64,000 bases of DNA from Flavobacterium haoranii. Its GTDB lineage: Bacteria > Bacteroidota > Bacteroidia > Flavobacteriales > Flavobacteriaceae. Location: contig QKBC01000021.1 in the NCBI GenBank assembly GCA_003246205.1, forward strand, positions 1 to 64,000, in the 5' to 3' direction. A model generated the notes under the pieces. The model did no database searches, was not told the origin of the DNA, and saw only the letters and a list, made by a program, of their open reading frames with translations. The first letter of the stretch is position 1; every line of letters starts with the position of its first letter. Both the position numbers and the translations under genes were made by a program. Positions 52,841 through 62,300 of the stretch are shown piece after piece.

Positions 52841-55800
52841 TTAGAAAATCACTTTTCTAACTATTCTTTCATTATTTTCTAATATAACTTCTACAATCAA
52901 AGCTTGGTTTGACTTACTAATGCCATCTACCTGCAATGTTTGAGTATTTACTTGTTTATTGAATAATAACTGACCTAATACATTATGAATTGTGACTTGT
53001 TTTATTACATTAACATTTGAATTAATTGTTAAGCTTTCTGCTGAAGCTATCGTAATGTCATTTTCATTACCTGCAAACTCATCAGCACTCAAAGTATTCG
53101 TAGTATAACGTAAAACGAATCTAGTATTATTTTCGCCTGTTGCTGCATAGAAGCTATACGGCGCCTGACGTAAATCATGGATAACATTCAATTCTGTATC
53201 TTCAAGGTAAATGTCTTGACTACCTGTAAAAAGACCATCTACTGCAGCAATTGCTATACTATAAGTTCCATTAGCCGGTGCATAATATCCCATTTGCACT
53301 TTATCTTTAGCATCAAAAGGAACTCTTCTACCTTGAATAGTCATTTTGTCTTCATCAATAATAGAATACAATCTCATACTTGTTTTCACAGCTGTAACTG
53401 CATCATACATTCTATCTTTTGCTTCAGTAGCACCTGAAATATATCCTACTAATGTTCTATCAGAAACATTATTGGAATTTATAATATCCAACCATATTCT
53501 ATTCTTCTCAACTCCTGTCTGAACATAATTTCCAGATGGATTAGCCTGACGATAGAACTGACTATTGTCGTACGCTTTACTTCTTAAAGCATTATTAAAT
53601 GTTACTGTTCCCGATGTTGTAGAACCATCAATCATATTTACTAAGAATGATTGTCCTCCTCCGATATATCCATTAAAACCAGCCGGCCCACTTACTGTAC
53701 CACTTCCGTTATATGTAATATAATCAGTTGGAGTATAATTAGCTATAAATGTACCATAGAACGGATTACTAATAGCTGTTGAAGGAGACGTTGAATGTGT
53801 CCAGATACGAACAGCTCCCTCAATATTTGTATTTGCCAATAAGAAATCTTCTGCACTAATAGCTGATGGATAAGGATTACCAACTAAGTTCCAGTTATCA
53901 TCAAAACGAGTAATTGTTGTTCCGTTGATTCCCGCATAATCAGCTCCTTGATAAGTTCCTCTTTGAATTGTCGGCGTAATAACCCCATTTCGGGCAACAC
54001 CTGTAAAAGTTCTACTAAACACATCTCGCATAATATAACCTACCCCAGCTGCCATTGAAGCTCCGCTTGCTGCTACCCAATTTCCTTCACCTCCGTTTGT
54101 ATTAGCAACCGTAGTGGCCCATGTATATACATAACCGGAAGGAGCATTAGCACCATCAACAGGAGAAGACCAGTAAACATAGTCAAAAGTATTACCTGTT
54201 GTAATTCTCTCATAAGAAATGTTACCTGTATTTACTCCGGCATCATTTATTTGTACTAAAGACCCATTATTATGTACCGTTAAATTACCATTAACTGTTA
54301 AGTTATTTTCGATCAAGACATAATCAGCTGCCTGAATATCTAGAGTAAAACCTGCATTTACTACCAAACTACAACATTCAAAACTTCCGTTTGCAGTTGT
54401 ATCATAATTACCATTAATAGCTGCTACAGTAGATAACGTAGGTGTTCCATTTGACCAAGTTGTTCCATTCCATACAGTTGCTGCACTGCCTAATCCGATT
54501 GAAACAGCATTTGACGCTACAAAACAAGTAGCTGTATCTTCCATTACCTGACAATAATATTGGTAGCCATCTAAACCTGAGATATCTGATATTGTTAAAT
54601 CACTTGTTGTAGTTCCGGAATAAACGCCTCCGTCTGCTAAACTTGTCCAATTTGAATCACCAGGTGCACTAACAAACCATTGATACATTAATCCTGCACC
54701 GCCAGCTACAGCTTCAGTTCCTGTAACAGAAATCACAACGCTGTTTGTTGAACAATCGTAAGTATAATTCGGAACACTAGTTAAAGGAGGTGTTTTAATC
54801 CCTTCATAAGTATTGATCAAAGAATAATCATCACTACAAGCGTTAAAGTCTATTATAGTCCAATCATTAGGATCAAAAGCAGTTGTCGGAAGCGGTGTAG
54901 CATCCGGATTACGTTTAAAATCATAACCGGCTGAACCCAAACCTAAAGCATTAATCCAGCTAGAACCATCACAATATCCCCAAGTGTCAATTACAGTTCC
55001 TAATTTTGCTAAATGAATACAATCATTGTTATTTACCCCGCTTGATACATCATTTTGGTCAGCCAAACTACCATCCCCACCAGGAACAGCGCACTGAGTT
55101 CCTGCACTAGTTGCCAAAACAAAAGTAGCACCATTTGCTAAAGTACCTGTTAAAGGAATATCATCCCCTGTTGCAGAACCATTATTTCTGATATAAACCT
55201 CATAATTTGTCATATCTACAGTTGCTCCAGTAGCATTGTAAATCTGAATATAAGACAATGAACCAGTAGAAGCATCTGTAACTTCAGAAATAAACAATTC
55301 TGATATTCCTGTTCCCGAAGGTTCACAAGACGATTTATCAGAAACAATTACCACAAAGTTAGAATAAGAATAATCACAACTTGCATCATAAATTACAACA
55401 TCTCCGGTTGTAGCATTTGCCGGAACTGTAGCTTGAATTTGCGAATCTGAAATTATTGTAAAACTTGAAGCTAATGCTCCAAAATGCACGTCTGTAGCTG
55501 TTAAAAAACCCGAACCATTAATAGTAACTATCGTTCCGACAGGTCCTGTTGTTGGTGAAATAGAGCTTACTGAAGTTGTTGGTGTACACGTAACAGCTTC
55601 TCCTGTAATATTAAAAGTATATGGATTTTCATTTGCATCATTATTATCAACCGAAATGGTAGCATTACTCACTCCTAAAGCAGAAGGATTATAAGTTACC
55701 TCAAAAGTTGTTGATCCTCCACCCGGAACTGAACCAGCTGCCGCTAATGAAATATAAAAATCTCCTGCATCTGCCCCTGTTATAGTAATCCCTGATATTG

Positions 55801-57367
55801 TTAAAGGATCTGTACCTGAATTATAAATAGTAAACGTATGTGATACATCTACACCCACAAATGTTGACCCAAAATCAGTATCATCTGCAGTGGCTGGTGT
55901 TGTATCTCCATCTACAATTGAAATACCATTCCCCTGAATATCAATTTCTACATCAGCAGGAGGTCCACAAAAAACATTTACATCGTCTAAATACCATGTA
56001 TTAAAAGAAGAGTTAAATCTAAAGATAACCCCTGTATAACTTGACAGGTTAACCCCTCCAACATTTGTTAAGTCAACCGTTTCAGTATTTCCTGCATCTG
56101 TTACGGTAAAAGAGTAAAGTGCAACCCAAGTTGCTCCTCCATCTAAACTATAATCAACAGTTGCTGTTTGTCCATTACCTCCGCTACTAGCATCTTGGAA
56201 AAATTGTAATTGAGATGGGTTATCAACTGAAGGCGAAATAAGGTTATCACCAGTTCCCATTGCTCTACACGGAGCAGAAGCTCCAAAATGTCCACTAACA
56301 GAATCAGAACTTGAACCATTATCTGTCCAACCTGCAGTAGAACTAAAATCCTCACTGAAACATGGACCGGTAGTAACTGTAATCACTAAAGTTTGCGTAT
56401 CTGTTCCGTTTACATTTGTTGCCGAAATCGTTACATTAAACACACCTGTTACACCTGGTGTTCCTGTTATTTGCCCAGTAGCTGTATTAATAGACAAACC
56501 TGCCGGCAAACCAGTTGCATTATAACTAGTTGGTGTATTGGTAGCAATAATATCATACGTAAAGGCTACACCTGTTGTCCCTGAAGCCGTTAACGAACTT
56601 GTAATTACCGGTGGAGCCGTTGAAAGCCACTCAGCATATAATATTGTATTAATTGTTATAGAAAAAGTATCTCCTCCATTATAATGGATACCACTACCGT
56701 CATTTGCTGTATTCCAACCGTTAAAAGTAAACCCTGTTTGTGTTAAACTTCCTGTGTTTCCTAAAACGGTAACTGTATCTCCCGAATTATATGTATTACT
56801 ATCTGTAGGAACAGTTCCCCCATCATTTCCATTACCGTCATAAGTCACCGTAAAAGTTGATGAAAGAAAAGCACTGATTACAATGTTTTTTATTCTAACC
56901 CCTTTATTCCCTGCAATAGCATCATAAAATCTAAATTGTACATTTGAAGAAGCTATAGGTCCAGAAAAAGTTACACTTGTTGAAATAAACGTACTACTTG
57001 TCGGCGTTCCTCCTGAAGTTTGTGTAGAAACCCAAGTACTTCCACCATCCAAAGACATATCTACACTTAAAGGACTATTAGTTCCACTACCATAGGTTGC
57101 GATATCAAAAGTAATCACTACTGATGTAGCACCGTTTATTGAAGTATATAGATCTGACAAGAGATAGTCATAAATCCCTCCGGTTGTTGACTCTACAAGA
57201 TAATAACCTCCTCCTGCTGTTTGACTTATTGGATTCCCAGTATTGTTTTGACCTGTCCAACTTGCAGGTATAGTTCCACCAGCACCAGTAGCCGTATTAT
57301 CAATAACTGTTTGCCCCAAAGAAACAGCTGAAAAAAATAGTGTTAAGAGTAGTAATTTTAATTTCAT
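52841..57367 (-). CDS. large secreted multidomain protein with T9SS type A sorting domain
   Basis: 1508 residues. Signal peptide MKLKLLLLTLFFSAVSLGQ; an N-terminal beta-sandwich (about 20-170); a Listeria-Bacteroides-type repeat (about 173-250, TVTYDGNGNDGGTVPTDSNT); a putative Ig (He_PIG-like) domain (about 255-335, TNTPTSYNATGLPAGLSI); a MAM-like domain (about 336-468); a choice-of-anchor D-like domain (about 475-590); an IPT/TIG domain (about 595-680, SISPTTGPVGTIVTINGSGF); a lamin-tail-like domain (about 690-830); Ig-like and beta regions; and a C-terminal sorting domain (about 1440-1508). No catalytic motif was seen. It is probably a surface or matrix adhesin. The lamin-tail module is related to that of the giant adhesin. 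Confidence 0.9.
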   Translation of the reverse strand: MKLKLLLLTLFFSAVSLGQTVIDNTATGAGGTIPASWTGQNNTGNPISQTAGGGYYLVESTTGGIYDYLLSDLYTSINGATSVVITFDIATYGSGTNSPLSVDMSLDGGSTWVSTQTSGGTPTSSTFISTSVTFSGPIASSNVQFRFYDAIAGNKGVRIKNIVISAFLSSTFTVTYDGNGNDGGTVPTDSNTYNSGDTVTVLGNTGSLTQTGFTFNGWNTANDGSGIHYNGGDTFSITINTILYAEWLSTAPPVITSSLTASGTTGVAFTYDIIATNTPTSYNATGLPAGLSINTATGQITGTPGVTGVFNVTISATNVNGTDTQTLVITVTTGPCFSEDFSSTAGWTDNGSSSDSVSGHFGASAPCRAMGTGDNLISPSVDNPSQLQFFQDASSGGNGQTATVDYSLDGGATWVALYSFTVTDAGNTETVDLTNVGGVNLSSYTGVIFRFNSSFNTWYLDDVNVFCGPPADVEIDIQGNGISIVDGDTTPATADDTDFGSTFVGVDVSHTFTIYNSGTDPLTISGITITGADAGDFYISLAAAGSVPGGGSTTFEVTYNPSALGVSNATISVDNNDANENPYTFNITGEAVTCTPTTSVSSISPTTGPVGTIVTINGSGFLTATDVHFGALASSFTIISDSQIQATVPANATTGDVVIYDASCDYSYSNFVVIVSDKSSCEPSGTGISELFISEVTDASTGSLSYIQIYNATGATVDMTNYEVYIRNNGSATGDDIPLTGTLANGATFVLATSAGTQCAVPGGDGSLADQNDVSSGVNNNDCIHLAKLGTVIDTWGYCDGSSWINALGLGSAGYDFKRNPDATPLPTTAFDPNDWTIIDFNACSDDYSLINTYEGIKTPPLTSVPNYTYDCSTNSVVISVTGTEAVAGGAGLMYQWFVSAPGDSNWTSLADGGVYSGTTTSDLTISDISGLDGYQYYCQVMEDTATCFVASNAVSIGLGSAATVWNGTTWSNGTPTLSTVAAINGNYDTTANGSFECCSLVVNAGFTLDIQAADYVLIENNLTVNGNLTVHNNGSLVQINDAGVNTGNISYERITTGNTFDYVYWSSPVDGANAPSGYVYTWATTVANTNGGEGNWVAASGASMAAGVGYIMRDVFSRTFTGVARNGVITPTIQRGTYQGADYAGINGTTITRFDDNWNLVGNPYPSAISAEDFLLANTNIEGAVRIWTHSTSPSTAISNPFYGTFIANYTPTDYITYNGSGTVSGPAGFNGYIGGGQSFLVNMIDGSTTSGTVTFNNALRSKAYDNSQFYRQANPSGNYVQTGVEKNRIWLDIINSNNVSDRTLVGYISGATEAKDRMYDAVTAVKTSMRLYSIIDEDKMTIQGRRVPFDAKDKVQMGYYAPANGTYSIAIAAVDGLFTGSQDIYLEDTELNVIHDLRQAPYSFYAATGENNTRFVLRYTTNTLSADEFAGNENDITIASAESLTINSNVNVIKQVTIHNVLGQLLFNKQVNTQTLQVDGISKSNQALIVEVILENNERIVRKVIF

Positions 57368-57420
57368 ATTTTTTTACTAATTTGGATTAATAAAATTAGT
57401 TTTGCCATCAGAAAAGCGGG

Positions 57421-57428
57421 CAAATTTA
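57421..57428 (-). promoter_or_regulatory. -7 element of the 1508-residue protein gene
   Basis: Minus strand TAAATTTG, 54 bases upstream of ATG 57367. Confidence 0.5.
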
Positions 57429-57490
57429 TACAAAAATATTTGAGAATCAGTCTTTTTGTTAAAAAAAGGTTTTAATAAATTGTTAAGAAA

Positions 57491-57973
57491 TTGAGTTCAG
57501 AATCCCAAAAAACACTCTCTATAGCTGAAATTACAGCCAAAATGGAATATTATTGTTCCTATCAAGATCGCTGTTATAAAGAAATCTATGAAAAACTAAA
57601 ATCTTTTCATTTAATCCCGGAAGCTAAAGAGCACATTTTACTCCATTTAATGGAAAACAACTTTGTTAATGAAGAACGTTTTGCTAAAAGTTTTGTTCGG
57701 GGAAAACATCGCTATAAATATTGGGGGAAAATCCGTATCACTAACGAATTAAAATTCAGAAATATTACTTCTCGACTAATACAGGATGCTTTAGCGGAAA
57801 TTCCTGAAGGAGAATATTTAGATAATTTTCACCTACTGGCCGAGAAACACTGGTCTGGTTTAAAAGAACAAAAAGGACCCAAAAAAAGTAAAAAGTTTGT
57901 AGATTTTTTACTTCGAAAAGGTTATGAATCTCATTTAATTTTTGAAAAACTAAACGAGTTGAATGGAAACTAG
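57491..57973 (+). CDS. recX: regulatory protein RecX
   Basis: 160 residues, modulator of RecA filaments. It is made of three-helix repeats: MEYYCSYQDRCYKEIYEKL, FVNEERFAKSFVRGKHRYKYWGKIRITNELKFRNI and KKFVDFLLRKGYESHLIFEKL. The RFAKSFVRGKxxxxxxGxxxIxxEL pattern is diagnostic. The start is given as TTG 57491; the first ATG is at 57542, which would trim 17 residues, and the choice is uncertain. Its stop codon overlaps the small ORF on the other strand. Confidence 0.88.
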   Translation: MSSESQKTLSIAEITAKMEYYCSYQDRCYKEIYEKLKSFHLIPEAKEHILLHLMENNFVNEERFAKSFVRGKHRYKYWGKIRITNELKFRNITSRLIQDALAEIPEGEYLDNFHLLAEKHWSGLKEQKGPKKSKKFVDFLLRKGYESHLIFEKLNELNGN

Positions 57974-58104
57974 AACAAATTGAAAATAGAAAATTTAGTT
58001 TTTCTTTTTTTCTTGTTTTTCTGTAACTTTTTTTGCTCTTCTTTGTTTTGTACCGGATTCATTCCCACGTTTAAAACTTCTTTCAGATGTTGATTAATTT
58101 CCAT
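57970..58104 (-). CDS. small basic 44-residue protein
   Basis: ATG at 58104 begins MEINQHLKEVLNVGMNPVQN, then a Lys-rich tail KEEQKKLQKNKKKRKTKF and SIFNLF. Not recognised as a family. The support is its context: a perfect TAATTTTG -7 box lies 15 bases upstream, and the ORF fills most of an otherwise empty 255-base gap (57974-58228). It overlaps the recX stop codon tail to tail. The basic tail would suit RNA or ribosome binding, but that is a guess. Confidence 0.55.
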   Translation of the reverse strand: MEINQHLKEVLNVGMNPVQNKEEQKKLQKNKKKRKTKFSIFNLF

Positions 58105-58118
58105 AATTTATTTTTTTG

Positions 58119-58126
58119 CAAAATTA
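58119..58126 (-). promoter_or_regulatory. -7 element of the 44-residue ORF
   Basis: Minus strand TAATTTTG followed by CAAAAAAATA. It is divergent from the thiL promoter 79 bases away. Confidence 0.55.
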
Positions 58127-58204
58127 TCATTCCCTCATTAAGGTTGCATTTATTCAAAATAAAGTAATCGTTAAATCTAAAATACAGATAAAAACTTATT
58201 GCCT

Positions 58205-58212
58205 TATCTTTG
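58205..58212 (+). promoter_or_regulatory. -7 element of thiL
   Basis: TATCTTTG followed by CACAA, 16 bases before ATG 58229. An in-frame TTG at 58199 lies upstream of the box and is therefore not the start. Confidence 0.65.
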
Positions 58213-58228
58213 CACAAAAATTAAGAAC

Positions 58229-59278
58229 ATGCTGGAAGATAAAAACCAACATAAAACCGATATTGAATCTCTGGGTGAATTCGGACTTATTGATTATTTG
58301 ACTAAAAATATCGAGATTTCTCAAGAATCTACCTTAAAAGGCATTGGAGATGATGCTGCTGTTTTAGATTTTGCAGCTAAAAAAGCAGTTATTTCTACTG
58401 ACCTGTTAGTGGAAGGCGTTCATTTTGATCTGGCTTATATGCCTTTAAAACATTTAGGATACAAAGCTGTAGTAGCTAATGTATCTGATATTTGCGCTAT
58501 GAATGCCACACCTACTCAAATCACGGTTTCATTAGCACTTTCAAATCGGTTTCCTTTAGAAGCTGTTGCAGAACTATATGAAGGAATTAAACTGGCTGCT
58601 AAAGTTTACAACGTTGATATCATCGGAGGAGATACCACCTCTTCACAAAAAGGACTAATTATCAGCATCACGGCTATTGGCGAAGCTAAATTAGACGATA
58701 TTGTATACCGTAACGGCGCTCAACCAAATGATTTATTAGTTGTTACCGGCGATGTAGGAGCTGCTTACATGGGCTTACAGGTTTTAGAACGCGAAAAACA
58801 GGTTTTTTTGGTTAACCCAAACAATCAACCGGACTTAGAGGCTTACACTTATCTGATAGAACGTCAGCTTAAACCCGAAGCCAGAAAAGATATAAAAGAA
58901 GTTTTAGAAAAGCTTGAGGTAAAGCCTACGGCAATGATTGATATTTCAGACGGATTGTCTTCTGAAATTTTGCATTTGTGCAAACAAAGCGGAGTTGGCT
59001 GTAATTTATTTGAAGAAAAAATTCCCGGTGATCCACAATTGATTAATGTTTGCGAAGAGTTTAACCTAGACATTACGACTATCGCTTTAAACGGTGGCGA
59101 GGATTACGAATTGTTGTTTACCATAAAAATGGAAGATTTCGATAAAATTAAACACAATCCAAATTTTACTGTTATCGGCCATATAACAGAAGAAAAAGAA
59201 GGCGTGCATCTTATTACACGTGCCAATACTAAAATTGCTTTGAAAGCCAGAGGCTGGAATGCTTTAAAAGAAGAATAA
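58229..59278 (+). CDS. thiL: thiamine-monophosphate kinase
   Basis: 349 residues. It phosphorylates thiamine phosphate to the active cofactor TPP. The AIR-synthase-like fold is shown by GEFGLIDYL, GIGDDAAVLD (ATP/Mg site), STDLLVEGVHFDL, ANVSDICAMNATP, GGDTTSS, VTGDVGAAYMGL, MIDISDGLSSEI and LNGGEDYELLF. Length is typical. Its stop codon directly abuts the convergent response regulator gene with no terminator between. Confidence 0.95.
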   Translation: MLEDKNQHKTDIESLGEFGLIDYLTKNIEISQESTLKGIGDDAAVLDFAAKKAVISTDLLVEGVHFDLAYMPLKHLGYKAVVANVSDICAMNATPTQITVSLALSNRFPLEAVAELYEGIKLAAKVYNVDIIGGDTTSSQKGLIISITAIGEAKLDDIVYRNGAQPNDLLVVTGDVGAAYMGLQVLEREKQVFLVNPNNQPDLEAYTYLIERQLKPEARKDIKEVLEKLEVKPTAMIDISDGLSSEILHLCKQSGVGCNLFEEKIPGDPQLINVCEEFNLDITTIALNGGEDYELLFTIKMEDFDKIKHNPNFTVIGHITEEKEGVHLITRANTKIALKARGWNALKEE

Positions 59279-60004
59279 TTACTCTAAAGAATTATTATTT
59301 ATATACTCTAAGAATTGCGGTTTGTATTGTTCTGAAACCGTAATTCTTTGTTTATTAATCACAATCTGACCCCGTTCTATAACCTCAACATTGGGCAAAG
59401 AAACTATAAACGAACGATGGACTCTCATAAATTTATCGGAAGGCAGTACTTCTTCCAAACTTTTCAGGCTCATAAGCGTTAAAATCGGTTTCGGATTGTC
59501 TTTCAACCAAATTTTCACATAATCTTTCAAGCCTTCAATATAAAGGATTTCATCAAATGGAATTTTTAATTGTTTGTATTCTGATTTTACATAAAAAAAA
59601 GAATTTTCTTTTATATTTTCTTTTCTCTTTTTCCAAAGAGCAAACCATTCTTTTGCTTTGTTAGCTGCTATGAGAAATTCTGTATAATTGAATGGTTTCA
59701 ATAAATAATCTAAAGCTTCTGCTTTAAATCCATCTATTGCATATTGATTAAAAGCTGTGGTAAAAATGATTCGGGTCGATTTCGGAACTATTTTAGCAAA
59801 TTCTAATCCGGTCATATCGGGCATTTGAATATCTAAGAAAATGACGTCTATATTCTCTTTCTCAATATAGGCTACAGCTTCTACTGCGCTACTGCACTTC
59901 CCAATTAATTGTAAAAAAGGTGTCTTTAAAACATATCGTTCTACTAAATCCAGTGCCATGGGTTCATCATCTACAATCAAACAGGTTAATTTGTCTTCTT
60001 CCAT
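59279..60004 (-). CDS. LytTR-type response regulator
   Basis: 241 residues. The receiver domain (about 5-120) has the acidic pocket D12-D13, the phospho-acceptor D58 (FLDIQMPD), T/A switch (TTAFNQYA) and K (LLKPF). The LytTR DNA-binding domain (about 140-238) has FMRVHRSFIVSLPNVEVIERGQIVI. It is the partner of the upstream LytS-like kinase, and is last in the efflux operon, so it probably regulates the MacAB genes before it. Confidence 0.93.
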   Translation of the reverse strand: MEEDKLTCLIVDDEPMALDLVERYVLKTPFLQLIGKCSSAVEAVAYIEKENIDVIFLDIQMPDMTGLEFAKIVPKSTRIIFTTAFNQYAIDGFKAEALDYLLKPFNYTEFLIAANKAKEWFALWKKRKENIKENSFFYVKSEYKQLKIPFDEILYIEGLKDYVKIWLKDNPKPILTLMSLKSLEEVLPSDKFMRVHRSFIVSLPNVEVIERGQIVINKQRITVSEQYKPQFLEYINNNSLE

Positions 60005-60039
60005 TTCGAATTTCTTTAGTTCAACAAGTTATATCTGAT

Positions 60040-61071
60040 TTACAAATTAATAATTAAAGTAGTTATGTAGTTATTTTCATCATTTTCTACATCCATTGTA
60101 TACCGATCTTTGTAAAGCAATGTCAATCTTCTTTTTAAATTTTCTAGTCCTATGCCTGAACCGCTTCTATCAGTGCTGGTTTTAGAAAAATTCTTATTCT
60201 CGGATCTAAAAATGACAATGTTGTCTTCAATCTTCATATCAAAAGAAATAGTAGTACTTTCGTTTGCAGAAACTCCATGCTTAAACGCATTTTCAATTAA
60301 AGATACAAAAAGTAAAGGTGCTATCTTTATTTCTTTAGTATTTTGAGGAAAATGATAGATCACATTTACATTTTTGTTGAACCTTAATTTCATTAATTCT
60401 ATATAATTAACCATAAATGTAATCTCATCATTCAAATTTACTTCCTTTTGATTCGTCTCGTACAAAAAATAACGCATCAATTTACTTAAACTATGGATTG
60501 CATCTTTAGATTGTTCCGGAGAAACATCTACCATCGCATAAATATTATTCAAAGAGTTAAAGAAAAAATGAGGTTGCAATTGATATTTTAAATGTTGTAA
60601 TTCTGACTGCAATCGTTCATTTTCTGCTTCTTTTTGCAAAGTCTCCGTTTTAATCCATTTTTGCGTTGTTTTTAAGGCAATGGAAAAAACAATAGGTACT
60701 GTAAAAGATATGATATCAACATAAATAAAAAGCTTTTTAGGTGGCCCTTGCCCTTTCATTTCGGGCTTTATCAACTGATTTATAATAACTGTTTTTATCT
60801 CATTATTAATCAAAGCAAAAACGGCTACCATTATTATATTTAATGCTATAAACAATACAATTTTTTTCCGGAACAGAAATTTGTCTATCAAAACAAAATA
60901 GTTACCGTAAAAAATCAGAGCATAAAAGCATAACGGAATCCACGAATGCACCAATACTTTTTGAAGTGCTTCCGGTTGCCCTGAAGAAAGCAGATACGGA
61001 AGACTAAAAAGTATTATCCAAACTAAAAGATGGAAAAAAACAATGCTCTTTTTATTTTTAACTATGTTCAT
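60040..61071 (-). CDS. LytS/YehU-type sensor histidine kinase
   Basis: 343 residues. About four TM helices (10-140), a short coiled linker (KTETLQKEAENERLQSELQ), then the His_kinase domain with the phospho-acceptor H168 in YQLQPHFFFNSLNNIYAM, and a HATPase with NAFKHG and GSGIGLENLKRRL (G1/G2 boxes). The sensor is membrane-embedded, with no large periplasmic domain, as usual for this class. It pairs with the LytTR regulator 35 bases downstream. Confidence 0.93.
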   Translation of the reverse strand: MNIVKNKKSIVFFHLLVWIILFSLPYLLSSGQPEALQKVLVHSWIPLCFYALIFYGNYFVLIDKFLFRKKIVLFIALNIIMVAVFALINNEIKTVIINQLIKPEMKGQGPPKKLFIYVDIISFTVPIVFSIALKTTQKWIKTETLQKEAENERLQSELQHLKYQLQPHFFFNSLNNIYAMVDVSPEQSKDAIHSLSKLMRYFLYETNQKEVNLNDEITFMVNYIELMKLRFNKNVNVIYHFPQNTKEIKIAPLLFVSLIENAFKHGVSANESTTISFDMKIEDNIVIFRSENKNFSKTSTDRSGSGIGLENLKRRLTLLYKDRYTMDVENDENNYITTLIINL

Positions 61072-61079
61072 TGACTTAA

Positions 61080-62300
61080 TTATTCGTATCTCAATGCTGA
61101 TATTGGTTCTAAAGCAGCTGCTTTACGAGCCGGATACCAACCAAAAAAGATACCGGTTATGGCACAAACAATAAAAGAAATTACAACCGAATAACTGGTA
61201 ACGGATGTGGGCCAATTTAAAACTTTTTCGATGAAAATTGTTGAACTTAAACCTAAAACAACCCCGATAAGTCCTCCTGTTATACTAATCATCATGGCTT
61301 CAATAAGAAATTGCATTAAAATATCAGCTTCTTTAGCGCCAACTGCCATTCTTAATCCTATTTCCCGGGTTCTTTCTTTTACAGAGACATACATGATATT
61401 CATAATACCAATTCCTCCTACCAAAAGTGAAATACTGGCAATAGCTACCAGCAAAACTGTAAGCATTTCACTGGTTGAACTGAATGTAGAAATTAGCTCT
61501 TCCATTGAAAACACATTGAAATCATCATCTTGTCCCTCAGCTATTTTATGTTGTTTCCGTAAAATCTCTGAAATTTCTTCGACTGCTGCAGGAGCATCAT
61601 TTTCACTTTTTGCCGATGCAACAATAGATTGCAAATAATCAATCGCTAAAATACGCTTTTGTACAGTAGTAAAAGGGGCTAAAATAACATCATCTTGATC
61701 TTGTCCGAATGTATTTTCTCCTTTTTTCTCTAATACTCCTATAATTTTAAGCGGTATATTATTATAACGAATTGTTTTTCCTACCGGATCTTCTCCATTC
61801 GGAAAAAGGTTAGTCACTACCGTTTGTCCTACAACAGCTACTTTTGCTGCCGATTTAACCTCTGCACTCGTAAAAATACTACCGGAACTAAGTTCCCATA
61901 CTTTTATAGTAAGATATTCAGGAGTAATTCCATAAATAGATGTCGGCCAGTTATTTGAACCATTAATTGCCTGTCCGCTTCCATTAACCAAAGGAGAAAT
62001 GGCCGTTATATTTTGAGCAGTTGCTTTTAATGTATTAAAATCACTTAGCGTCAATGATTGCATTTCACTAGCATCCATTCTCACGCCACCTCTCATATCT
62101 GCTCCCGGACGAATGGTAACCATATTAGACCCCATACTGGAAATTTGTGTTTTAATACTTTCTTTTGACCCTTCTCCTATGGCTAACATGGCAATAACAG
62201 AACCTACTCCTATAATGATTCCTAACATTGTGAGGAATGTTCTAACTTTATTAAGCACTATGGCTTTCCATGCTATTTTAAATAAGTTTAAAAATCTCAT
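61080..62300 (-). CDS. MacB-type ABC transporter permease
   Basis: 406 residues. N-terminal TM (LNKVRTFLTMLGIIIGVGSVIAMLAIGEG), periplasmic MacB core (about 45-270), then three TM helices with LLVGGIGIMNIMYVSVKERTREIGLRMAVGA and the end motif KAAALEPISALRYE. It lacks a fused ATPase, which is the separate gene overlapping by one base (62300). It is the mechanotransmitter of a tripartite efflux or lipoprotein/peptide export system. Substrate unknown. Confidence 0.93.
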   Translation of the reverse strand: MRFLNLFKIAWKAIVLNKVRTFLTMLGIIIGVGSVIAMLAIGEGSKESIKTQISSMGSNMVTIRPGADMRGGVRMDASEMQSLTLSDFNTLKATAQNITAISPLVNGSGQAINGSNNWPTSIYGITPEYLTIKVWELSSGSIFTSAEVKSAAKVAVVGQTVVTNLFPNGEDPVGKTIRYNNIPLKIIGVLEKKGENTFGQDQDDVILAPFTTVQKRILAIDYLQSIVASAKSENDAPAAVEEISEILRKQHKIAEGQDDDFNVFSMEELISTFSSTSEMLTVLLVAIASISLLVGGIGIMNIMYVSVKERTREIGLRMAVGAKEADILMQFLIEAMMISITGGLIGVVLGLSSTIFIEKVLNWPTSVTSYSVVISFIVCAITGIFFGWYPARKAAALEPISALRYE

